From Myxococcales bacterium (GTDB lineage Bacteria > Myxococcota > Polyangia > HGW-17 > SLPX01): 26,475 bases of DNA. Location of the stretch: assembly GCA_007131745.1 (NCBI GenBank), contig SLPX01000014.1:1-26475 (forward strand). The letters run 5' to 3'. Of this stretch, positions 16,305 through 24,194 are shown one piece after another. Position numbers and translations under genes: made by a program. The notes beneath the pieces are model-generated. The model had not been told where the DNA came from. It worked only from the letters and a program-made list of their open reading frames with translations, and ran no database searches. How positions within the stretch are numbered: position 1 is the first letter of the stretch; each line of letters starts with the position of its first letter.

Positions 16305-16664
16305 CTAGTCGCACTTGCCTGCTGCATACCCTGCCAGCCCCTTAGCGGTCGATCCATGCTTCTCCGGATCGTATATAGACTTCAACATCTCACAACCATC
16401 CTTGCATGCCTCAATCCCTTTTTCCCAAGTCCCATGAGGAGGCTCTTTCATGTACTTCTTAACGCACTCAGTTTGAAACTTGCAGATCTTATCGCAGTCA
16501 AATGCCTTGACTTGTTCCTCAGTGGGATGGGCGTCTCCATCCGCCTCCTTTTCCGCCGCCTTTTCTGAAGATGTGTCATCAGCGGACTCTTTGTCCTTAT
16601 CGCATCCATATCCGAACAGACCGAGTGAAAGAACCATTACCAGACCAATTTTCCAAATACGCAT
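16305..16664 (-). CDS. Small twin-CX3C lipoprotein
   Basis: A 119-residue protein of unknown function. The lipoprotein signal is MRIWKIGLVMVLSLGLFGYGC with Cys21 as the modified residue. A Glu/Lys/Asp-rich linker follows (about 22-50). The small domain contains six cysteines: CDKIC (57 and 61), 67, CKDGC (87 and 91) and 118. The paired CX3C motifs, 25 residues apart, suggest a disulfide-stapled helical hairpin. I chose the ATG at 16664 because GAAAGGGGA lies directly upstream and the signal peptide starts there; a longer reading frame exists but adds no protein-like sequence. The gene is divergent from the large kinase gene, so the two may share regulation. Confidence 0.82.
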   Translation of the reverse strand: MRIWKIGLVMVLSLGLFGYGCDKDKESADDTSSEKAAEKEADGDAHPTEEQVKAFDCDKICKFQTECVKKYMKEPPHGTWEKGIEACKDGCEMLKSIYDPEKHGSTAKGLAGYAAGKCD

Positions 16665-16986
16665 TAGGGATCCCCTTTCTTCAGGATTGAACAAAACGTT
16701 TTTTCCGAAAAACAACCGCCCGAAAATAGTCGGTTTTCTTAAAAATGTCACTCTTTTTTTGATCAAGTGTGATTCTAATCTTGGTTTCCCCATACGCCTT
16801 CCAAGAAATCGTTCGATCTTGCCGGCCATCCACTGATGCTTTTTTCGGATGCACCGAGGGATACGATATGTCATTGTGCAATACTATAGGTTTGATTTCA
16901 GGACGCTGAACTTGTGAACACAAAAAATCGTCCGTGAAAATCCATAAAAGGTGTAATCGATCGCCCGGAAAAAAGGAGTAGGATAT
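16665..16986. other. 322-bp divergent intergenic region
   Basis: There is no gene here. The left part carries a candidate promoter for the lipoprotein (16723-16751, minus). A short inverted repeat TTGTG-AA-CACAA lies at 16912-16923, and AAAGGAG stands just before the kinase start. I see no convincing plus-strand promoter. Confidence 0.4.
16723..16751 (-). promoter_or_regulatory. Candidate promoter of the twin-CX3C lipoprotein
   Basis: On the minus strand GTGACA (16746-16751) and TATTTT (16723-16728) are separated by 17 bp. A start of transcription near 16716 would leave a leader of about 50 nt with the GAAAGGGGA ribosome site. Confidence 0.42.
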
Positions 16987-19900
16987 TTGACAAGAGTTCC
17001 GGCTGCGACATTTCCCAAGAACAAAAGGTTCGAACTGATCTCCAGATTGGGTACCGGCGGATTGGGTGTGGTTTACAAGGCTTTTGACCGGGAAAAGCAG
17101 GAAACCGTTGCGCTGAAAACGCTCAAGGCAACCGACCCCCAGGCAATCTTCCGTCTCAAAAATGAATTCCGCTCGTTGCAAGATTTACAGCACCGGAACC
17201 TGGTGTCCCTGGGTGAATTGTTCGAGGCCGACGGACGATGGTATTTCACCATGGAACTCGTGGAGGGGGTCGACTTTGTCCGGTATGTACGACGGGAAGA
17301 GTCGTTTAACGGCAAAACAGCGGGAGAATTATTCACTTCCGATGGTTCCGCCCAGCCAAAGACAATTTCAGGAAGAACGGGAGTCACGGCCCCACATCCA
17401 TCGGTGCAAAACAGCTTTGAAACCTCCTCGAAAGGTGAATGCACGGACGGAGGGTGCAAAAAACAAGGAAAGTTCGACGAACATCGTTTACGGGGAGCTC
17501 TACTTCAACTTGTAGACGGCCTCTCGGCCTTGCACGGAGCAGGATCCGTTCATCGGGACATCAAGCCGTCGAACATCTTGGTGAGCAGAGAGGGACGCGT
17601 TGTCCTTCTAGATTTCGGGTTGGCAAGGCACTCCACTCCAGGAGAACTCTCGACTGAACACGGCGGGCCGCTGGGTACAATGGCCTACATGGCGCCCGAG
17701 CAGGCATCTTCCGACAAGGTAGGGCCCGAAGCCGACTGGTACAGCGTAGGCGTGGTTATCTATGAAGGGATCACGGGTTGTCTACCGTTTGAAGGCTCTC
17801 TTTTCGACATATTGCTCGCCAAACAGATGGATTCGCCTCCACGGCCGAGTTCAAAGGTTCCGGAAACGCCGGGAGACTTGGACGATCTCTGCTTTAAGCT
17901 GATGAACAAAGACCCGGCCAAGCGACCTGATGCAAACGAGGTGCATTCGGTTTTAGAACAATTCACTCCTTCGGCCAAACCGACTAGTCCAACCCGGTAC
18001 AAGACCCGGACTCCGGTATTCGTCGGCCGCGAAAAGGAACTCGAAAATTTGTACACCGCGCTCGCACTTTCCAAACATGGGCCCCGCGTGATGCTGGTTC
18101 ACGGAGCTTCCGGATTGGGCAAAAGCGAACTCTTGCGGGTATTCGCACAGAAAGTCAGCGAAGGCCCCCGGGACACAGCCATTCTTTTCGGCCGCTGTTA
18201 TGAACGGGAATCCGTGCCTTTCAAAGCCTTTGACGGAGTGGTCGACGCATTGAGCCGACTCCTGCAGAAAATCCCTGAAAAAGAAGGGTTGCCCCTGGTG
18301 CCGCGTGATGCAGCGTTACTGTTGAAAGTCTTTCCGGTTTTGGGCCGCGTAAGCATTTTTGAAGCGCAGGCTACGCCAAGACGAATCGTTGAGGATGTGC
18401 AGACAGTCAGGACATTTGCATTCAACGCATTGCGTGAACTTTTGTGTCGTCTTGGAGACCGCCAGCCTGTGCTAATCGTGATCGATGACTTTCAGTGGGC
18501 GGATGATGACAGCCGCCGTCTATTGAGCGCGCTGCTCCGTCCGCCCGAAGCTCCGGCAATCTGTCTTGTATTGACTTTGCGGACTCCCGCGGATCCACGC
18601 CTTGCCGCAAACGCCGTGGAAAGCGTAAAAAAATCGGTTCCCATGGAACTACGTGAAATCACAATAGAAGCCTTTTCGTATGAAATGTCTGTGAATCTTG
18701 CGCGCAAGCTTTTTACGAAAGCTCCCGAGGACGAAAAACCGGAGGTGCTGGCGGAAAAAATCGGCAGGGAATCCGAGGGCCATCCTTTTTTCATACAAGA
18801 AATGGTCCGTTACGCTGAAGACGGGGGCGGTACGAGCAAGACTCTCACGCTCGACGGGGTTTTGGAAGAGAGGATTTCCTCTTTGGATGTTCAGGCACGG
18901 GAGCTTCTTGAACTCGTATGCACAGCGGGTGCTCCGTTGCAGCAAGATCTCATATCAACGATTCTGGACGAGAAAACCGCGGATACAGCGCGCATGGTGG
19001 CGCAACTCAGATGGATGAATCTGCTCAGGAGCCGGGGACCACGACCGGAAGACACTGTTGAACCATATCATGACCGGGTACTCGAATGGATTTCCCGGCG
19101 CCAGGATCCACAGGTCCGGCGCAAAAAGCATATGCAGATTTTTACAGCCCTAAAGGCCACGGGAAACGCTCCTCCGGAAAAACTTGCAATGCATCTGGAA
19201 GAAGCGGGTGAAAAGAATCTAGCCGCGCATTATGCAGCAGAAGCGGCTGGACAGGCAGCCAAGCTCTTTGCATTCGACCGCGCTGCGGCTCTGTATCGAA
19301 AGGCTCTGGAAAACCGGCCTCCTTCCGATCTGCCGGAAGCAATCGATGAACGGCGGAAGCTGCTTGTCCGTCTGGCAGAATCCCTTGCCGGAGCAGGACG
19401 AGCCAATATGGCAGCGGAAACCTATCTTGAAGCCGCGGTCGGTGCAACCGCGGCCGAGGCACTGAAACTGGAGCATCTGGCGGCTTCGCAGCTTCTGATC
19501 TCGGGCCGGCTCGACCAAGGACTCGTAATTATCAAGAGGGTCGCCAAAAGACTCGGGGTAAGAATTCCCAACACGCCCCTGGCCGCTCTCATTTCACTCT
19601 TGCTTCGCAGATTACGCGTCAGGCTCGGCGGATTGCGTTTCCAACTCAAAGATCCAAGTACTGTGTCCCATGAAGAACTTGAACGCGTGGACCTGTGGCG
19701 ATCGCTTGCACTTGGTCTGAGCGTCTCCGACCACATGCGGGCCGCTGATTTCAATACGAGATGGGTGGCAAAAGCCCTTAAGCTTGGAGAACCCGGCCGC
19801 GTTGTCCAAGCTCTTGCAACCGAGTTCAATTTTGTGGCCAGCCTGGGTAAACATCACACACGTTACTTCCAACGCCTAAAAGACACTGTAAAGAGTATCA

Positions 19901-20847
19901 ACGTTGATAAAGAAGGATCGAAAGTCTCACTTGCATACCTTATGGGAGGTGAAGGCAACGCATTTTTCGAGGATGGCAAATGGCGCGCGGCTCTCGAAGC
20001 AATGGAGAAAGCCGAGTCGCTCATGCCGAACAGCACAAGCGCTTTTCATGAATTGGCGACCGCGCGTTTCACAATCTTGTGGTCACTTTTCTACCTGGGT
20101 GAACTGAAAGCCATGACCCGAGTAATGGTATCTCATTTAAGAACAGCGATGGATAGAGGCGACTTTTTCGCCGCGTCCGGGATGGTCCTGGGTCTGGCCA
20201 ATACCGCGTACCTGAACCGTAAAGGACCTGAGGCCGCAAGTCGTGAAGTAGACAAGATGCTGGATCGGTGGAGCGCCGAGGGATACCACCTGCAACACTA
20301 CTGGGCCCTGTTGGCCAGGGTTCACATCGCTCTTTATACGGGTTCCGGAAAAGAAGCCCTGAAACTCATGCAGACCGACAAGAAGGCCCTGAAAAAATCA
20401 CTACTCTTGCTGATTCCCGCGGTGGCGAACGAGAGCTTGAACCTGGAGGCAAAAGCGCTCCTTGGTGCGGCCGAAGAATCCGAACAACCCGAGAAAAATA
20501 AATTGTTGTCCCGCGCTGAAAAACTCACCCACAAGCTGAGACGGAAAAAACATGGATGGATCCAATCCCTGTCGATGCTGCTTGAAGGAGCGGTGCATTT
20601 TCAGAGAGGTAACGATGAACTTGCCAAATCCCGACTGGAAGCTGCCATAGAAGCGCTGTACAATCAGGAAATGAAGCTTTATGCAGCCGCTTCCAGATGG
20701 CGACTGGCGGGACTCCTGGATGGAAACGACAAGGAGAAACACCTAACCGAAGCACAAAACTTCATGGCCTCCCAGAACATCAAAAACATGGAATGCATGG
20801 TTAATTTGTTGGCCCCAGGATTTTCGCGAAACCCGGAACAAAACTAA
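16987..20847 (+). CDS. PknK-like Ser/Thr protein kinase with AAA ATPase and TPR region
   Basis: A 1286-residue signalling protein. Residues 14-325 form a complete Hanks-type kinase: GTGGLGVVY (22-30), Lys44 in VALK, HRDIKPSN with Asp191, DFG with Asp209, and APEQ (236-239). An insert of about 55 residues (about 106-162) lies before helix E. Residues about 344-620 are a P-loop ATPase domain (VFVGREKELENL; Walker A GASGLGKS 373-380; Walker B VLIVIDDFQWAD about 495-506). The rest, from about 720 on, is helical and TPR-like. No transmembrane segment is seen, so it is cytoplasmic. Such proteins sense and integrate signals; in M. tuberculosis PknK has the kinase and ATPase parts. No C-terminal DNA-binding or GAF domain is obvious. 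The start is a TTG at 16987 with AAAGGAG about 8 bp upstream. It ends 13 bp from the convergent nitroreductase. Confidence 0.93.
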   Translation: MTRVPAATFPKNKRFELISRLGTGGLGVVYKAFDREKQETVALKTLKATDPQAIFRLKNEFRSLQDLQHRNLVSLGELFEADGRWYFTMELVEGVDFVRYVRREESFNGKTAGELFTSDGSAQPKTISGRTGVTAPHPSVQNSFETSSKGECTDGGCKKQGKFDEHRLRGALLQLVDGLSALHGAGSVHRDIKPSNILVSREGRVVLLDFGLARHSTPGELSTEHGGPLGTMAYMAPEQASSDKVGPEADWYSVGVVIYEGITGCLPFEGSLFDILLAKQMDSPPRPSSKVPETPGDLDDLCFKLMNKDPAKRPDANEVHSVLEQFTPSAKPTSPTRYKTRTPVFVGREKELENLYTALALSKHGPRVMLVHGASGLGKSELLRVFAQKVSEGPRDTAILFGRCYERESVPFKAFDGVVDALSRLLQKIPEKEGLPLVPRDAALLLKVFPVLGRVSIFEAQATPRRIVEDVQTVRTFAFNALRELLCRLGDRQPVLIVIDDFQWADDDSRRLLSALLRPPEAPAICLVLTLRTPADPRLAANAVESVKKSVPMELREITIEAFSYEMSVNLARKLFTKAPEDEKPEVLAEKIGRESEGHPFFIQEMVRYAEDGGGTSKTLTLDGVLEERISSLDVQARELLELVCTAGAPLQQDLISTILDEKTADTARMVAQLRWMNLLRSRGPRPEDTVEPYHDRVLEWISRRQDPQVRRKKHMQIFTALKATGNAPPEKLAMHLEEAGEKNLAAHYAAEAAGQAAKLFAFDRAAALYRKALENRPPSDLPEAIDERRKLLVRLAESLAGAGRANMAAETYLEAAVGATAAEALKLEHLAASQLLISGRLDQGLVIIKRVAKRLGVRIPNTPLAALISLLLRRLRVRLGGLRFQLKDPSTVSHEELERVDLWRSLALGLSVSDHMRAADFNTRWVAKALKLGEPGRVVQALATEFNFVASLGKHHTRYFQRLKDTVKSINVDKEGSKVSLAYLMGGEGNAFFEDGKWRAALEAMEKAESLMPNSTSAFHELATARFTILWSLFYLGELKAMTRVMVSHLRTAMDRGDFFAASGMVLGLANTAYLNRKGPEAASREVDKMLDRWSAEGYHLQHYWALLARVHIALYTGSGKEALKLMQTDKKALKKSLLLLIPAVANESLNLEAKALLGAAEESEQPEKNKLLSRAEKLTHKLRRKKHGWIQSLSMLLEGAVHFQRGNDELAKSRLEAAIEALYNQEMKLYAAASRWRLAGLLDGNDKEKHLTEAQNFMASQNIKNMECMVNLLAPGFSRNPEQN

Positions 20848-20860
20848 ACCACAAGCGCGA

Positions 20861-21493
20861 TCAGCGTTCTTCCAGCACCAACTCGTCATAAGACTTGCGG
20901 TATTTCGGGGGACCCAATTCTTTTTTCTCGTCGAAATGACCGAGCGTAATCAACATGGGTACAACATACCTCTCCGGGTCAAGGCCGAAAGCATCCAGCA
21001 CACCAGCGTGATCAAACCCTTCCATGGGATGTGAATCCAAGCCTTCATCCTTCGCTGCCATCATCAAGGCCATGGCGAACATTCCCGCGTTTTTTGCTGC
21101 AAAAAGCACGGAGCGCTCTTCGCCGTCATGAAGCTTGACGGACCCGCCGGAAACCATTTTTCTAGCATCCTCGCCCAGGTAACCTTTTTCCACCTGGTCT
21201 TTGAATGCCTTCTCAAAGTCAGGGTGCCCTTCCCGCCAGCTTGTCTTATCACCCACGACGACCAGCACGACCGGCGCCACACCCACTTTCGGCTGACCCC
21301 ACGCCAACTCCTTGAGCTTGTCCTTTTCCTCCTGCGACTTCACCACTATCAAACCCCACGGCTGAAAATTGAAACCCGAGGGCGTAAAAGCCGCGGTTTC
21401 CACTATCGAACGTAAGGTGTTTTCTTCAATGTGCTTTTCAGGATCGAAAAAATTCACAGCTCGCCTGCTTTTTATGAGTTCCTTGAAATTCAT
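20861..21493 (-). CDS. Nitroreductase-family FMN oxidoreductase
   Basis: A 210-residue flavoprotein. Landmarks are SRRAVNFFDPEKHI at the N-terminus (FMN phosphate contact), FTPSGFNFQPWGLIVV, AAKNAGMFAMALMMAAKDEGLDSHPMEGFD in the middle, and the ending YVVPMLITLGHFDEKKE. Members use NAD(P)H to reduce nitro compounds, quinones or flavins in the cytoplasm; the natural substrate cannot be told. Length is normal. The start has GAAAGGA about 7 bp upstream. The gene is divergent from the DUF302 lipoprotein and converges with the kinase gene. Confidence 0.93.
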   Translation of the reverse strand: MNFKELIKSRRAVNFFDPEKHIEENTLRSIVETAAFTPSGFNFQPWGLIVVKSQEEKDKLKELAWGQPKVGVAPVVLVVVGDKTSWREGHPDFEKAFKDQVEKGYLGEDARKMVSGGSVKLHDGEERSVLFAAKNAGMFAMALMMAAKDEGLDSHPMEGFDHAGVLDAFGLDPERYVVPMLITLGHFDEKKELGPPKYRKSYDELVLEER

Positions 21494-21580
21494 GGTTCTG
21501 TTCCTTTCTATTTAATCGTCGTTATAAATCATTGTGTTTTACTCTATTCCCGCGATTCTCCCGCCGCCTCCTTTATGGAC

Positions 21581-21608
21581 AATCTAGGTCTGCTTTATCT
21601 TTTGTCAA
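21581..21608 (-). promoter_or_regulatory. Candidate nitroreductase promoter
   Basis: On the minus strand a perfect TTGACA (21603-21608) is followed after 16 bp by TAGATT (21581-21586). The leader would be about 80 nt. The 285-bp divergent gap also contains the palindromes GATTCATGAATC (21666-21677) and CTTTCGAAAG (21677-21686), which might be operator sites for the plus-strand gene. Confidence 0.42.
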
Positions 21609-21778
21609 CCCGGGTTCGGGCGGAACTCGACCACGCCTAAACCGCGAAGAATGATGAATTTTCCCGATTCATGAATCTTTCGAAAGTTTTTTTGAACCCT
21701 TTCGGCTCACCGACTCCCCTAACCTCCAAAGTAAACAACGGGCAAGATAACTCAGGCCCAGACGAAAGGAGAATCCAA

Positions 21779-22891
21779 ATGACAAAAAAAGTTCGCAATT
21801 CGTTTATTTTCGCTTTGTTGATCGCCGTCTCATCCGCTGCATGCACCACTGAAGAGAGCGCGGCCGAAGAACAACGTCATGAAACATCACCCTATTCACT
21901 CACCGCAGTGATACCGGGCGCAACCACATCAGAGGTGCTGAGCGTACTGGCCGAATACATCCACGAAAGAGATGACAGGCTCGACGGGTTGCCCGACAGA
22001 TGGATCGTGGCCGGAACCGAATCCCTTGAACCAGGAGCACACCCTTCGGAGGCCGCCATGAACCTTCCGAACGAAACAAAACTCTTGGAAGTATGCAACC
22101 ACACCTATGCAGGCCAGGCGATGTCGTTCGGAGGCGCTCACGGAGTAGCGTTGCCTTGCAAAATCGCGATCGTTCCTGGGGAGCAAGGGGCAAAAGTCTA
22201 CCTGCTCAATCCGGAAGGAATTTTCAGCGCATTTTTCAGGGACATACCCGACGAATACGCTGCAGGAATGGCCGGCCTCGCAGCCACTGTGAGACAAGAA
22301 CTCGAGGGAATCATCGTCTCCGCTCTCGGATCAATGACGTCCAATTTTCCGAAAGAAGACATCGGCCCTGCATGGGACGAAGAAGACCTCGGCACGTTCG
22401 CTACCATGGACTATTCGGTGGAATTTTCAATCAACATCCCGGAAGAACACAGAGCTGACGACTCCACAAAGCACAACTTCAAAGAAGAAGTCTTGTGGGC
22501 CATCATGGAAACCCTGACCTACGTCGGCCAGGAAGGAATTCAAAAGGTGGGCAGCGGAGTTCCCGGCCTTTCGGTGGGCGATTGGCACGCCGCCCGGCCC
22601 GCACCGGTGAGCCTGCCCGGAGACGTATCCCTGATTTCCAAGTGCTCTCCCACTTATGCAGGGGCCGCACTTTCGACAGGCCTGCACCATGCACCCGCGC
22701 TTCCCTGCAGAAGCGCGGTGTGGGTTGAAGGAAACAAAGTCCACGTTCACCTCCTGGATCCGGGCTTCATGTTTCCGGTGTTCTTCGCCGACGTGGACCG
22801 TGAATACATGGAATCAATGGGGGAAATGGCCGACGCTGTTCGCTCGGATCTCACTCTCATCATCGAAACCGCTATCGCTCCGTTCATGTAA
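21779..22891 (+). CDS. Lipoprotein with two DUF302-like repeats
   Basis: A 370-residue protein. The signal ends in the lipobox SSAAC with Cys22. Two homologous halves follow (about 38-185 and 212-370). Each has a helix, a Cys-centred block C-x2-TYAG-x-A, then ALPC, a strand, LxP, FF and a final helix. The Cys pairs are Cys106/Cys127 and Cys289/Cys310, with the same spacing of 21. This pattern (evCnP..A...lPCrv...l.P) is that of DUF302, a domain of unknown function. The start at 21779 has AAAGGAG just before and gives the signal peptide; the open frame further upstream is not protein-like. The gene is convergent with the propeller gene at 22917 and divergent from the nitroreductase gene. Confidence 0.84.
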   Translation: MTKKVRNSFIFALLIAVSSAACTTEESAAEEQRHETSPYSLTAVIPGATTSEVLSVLAEYIHERDDRLDGLPDRWIVAGTESLEPGAHPSEAAMNLPNETKLLEVCNHTYAGQAMSFGGAHGVALPCKIAIVPGEQGAKVYLLNPEGIFSAFFRDIPDEYAAGMAGLAATVRQELEGIIVSALGSMTSNFPKEDIGPAWDEEDLGTFATMDYSVEFSINIPEEHRADDSTKHNFKEEVLWAIMETLTYVGQEGIQKVGSGVPGLSVGDWHAARPAPVSLPGDVSLISKCSPTYAGAALSTGLHHAPALPCRSAVWVEGNKVHVHLLDPGFMFPVFFADVDREYMESMGEMADAVRSDLTLIIETAIAPFM

Positions 22892-22916
22892 AAACTCCTC
22901 CGCAAATGTCTCGCAA

Positions 22917-24149
22917 CTACGGAATCACCCGGCCTTCGGGGGTGAGGATCCCGTCGGCCACGAGGTCGTGTGCGTGGATTTTCGACCTGTGCCCGATGAT
23001 ATTCCATGCGTACACTGCCCAGCCCGAGTCCACGAAACGAGGCATCCACATCCGGTCGCTGTGGTGGGTCAACTGCCTCCCCACCCCGGTGTGGACATCA
23101 TAAATGAAGACCTGGCTCGCGCCCCCCTCGCCCCACTCCTGGGTGGTGGAGTAATCGGCCCACAAGATGATCCCGTTTCTGAGATGAGGCCAGGCCTGCT
23201 CCCATTCATCGGGCGTAAGACACTCCTCGATCCCGGTGGAGATGGTGTACATGTAGACTTCCCGATGACCTCTGCGGGAATCCTGCCACACCACGTGATC
23301 CTCGTCGGTGGTGACAAGTGTCGTATATCCCCCGCCCGTGGTATCGATTGCATGAGTAATTCCTGTTTCAAGGTTGTGGTAGTGTACGTACTTGGTGTAG
23401 TAGCCGATAGAAGGCCGGCCCACCCACGCTGCATGGTATTCGCTCAGGCTCGCTCCGTGAGGATGCTGCTCGCACTCGGCCAGGATGGTCTCTTCCCGGG
23501 TGTGCCGGTTCATGAGCACGAGTCTTTTTTGAGTTTGATGAGAACAACCTTCATCGGTGTTGTACATGAAATAATCCTGGTTGATGTGGGCCCTACTCTC
23601 AATCCAGGGAGTGTCGGTGATCCTTGTGTGAGTATCGGTGTCTATGTTGTAAACAAAAAGCTCGGTGTAAGGGTCAACATCGGTTTCGGCAAAAGTTAAA
23701 TCAGTATAGATGATTTCACGATTGAATACGCCGGTTGCAACTTGCGAATACGGCCGCATAACTCGATATTCCTTCTGCTCAAGGATGTCATAGTAGTACA
23801 CATCCGTCTTATGCACGGGGTCGTCTGCATGGTGAATTGAAAAGGTTATGATAGTGCCCTGGTTCGTAAAACCCACAACGTCGTGATCACCCTCTTCCGG
23901 AAACACGATGACATTGGGATTCGGCCCGGAGTCGACTTCTCCGTCCGGCCCTGCGTCGGGCCACGGAAGCCATTCCCGTTCAGACAGGCCCCCCGAGTCG
24001 TTTATCCCAGCCTCGGCTACCCCGCCGTCCCGAATCACGTCACCTCCATCTCCCTTCCCGTCATTGCAACCGCAGCCGTGCATCACCGCTGATAGCATCC
24101 CAACCAACCCGCACACCGCAATCAAGAGAAATACGGAATTCCGAAACAT
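22917..24149 (-). CDS. TolB-like beta-propeller lipoprotein
   Basis: A 410-residue protein from the chosen start. MFRNSVFLLIAVCGLVGMLSAVMHGCGC looks like a lipoprotein signal with Cys at position 26 or 28. A Gly/Asp-rich linker follows (about 30-75), typical of surface lipoproteins in Myxococcota-like bacteria. The rest has repeated blades such as YYYDILEQKEYRV, LFVYNIDTDTHTRIT, VHYHNLETGITHAI, VYMYTISTGIEECLT and VFIYDVHTGVGRQLT, each with the pattern of a strand followed by a Thr/Gly turn, like TolB/WD40 propeller blades. Function is unknown, but a binding role outside the cytoplasm is likely. The start at 24149 has GGA at 8 bp; alternatives are ATG at 24176 or 24185 and TTG at 24188, close to the end of the preceding gene (24195), which implies an operon. 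Confidence 0.82.
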   Translation of the reverse strand: MFRNSVFLLIAVCGLVGMLSAVMHGCGCNDGKGDGGDVIRDGGVAEAGINDSGGLSEREWLPWPDAGPDGEVDSGPNPNVIVFPEEGDHDVVGFTNQGTIITFSIHHADDPVHKTDVYYYDILEQKEYRVMRPYSQVATGVFNREIIYTDLTFAETDVDPYTELFVYNIDTDTHTRITDTPWIESRAHINQDYFMYNTDEGCSHQTQKRLVLMNRHTREETILAECEQHPHGASLSEYHAAWVGRPSIGYYTKYVHYHNLETGITHAIDTTGGGYTTLVTTDEDHVVWQDSRRGHREVYMYTISTGIEECLTPDEWEQAWPHLRNGIILWADYSTTQEWGEGGASQVFIYDVHTGVGRQLTHHSDRMWMPRFVDSGWAVYAWNIIGHRSKIHAHDLVADGILTPEGRVIP

Positions 24150-24194
24150 ACTCGTTTTCCAGGTTGATCCGTTCATTTTACACATCAACCTTTC

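Noticed and set aside
21431..21640. Plus-strand 69-codon frame in the nitroreductase-DUF302 gap
   Set aside because: It overlaps the nitroreductase start region and candidate promoter, with no ribosome site or family pattern.
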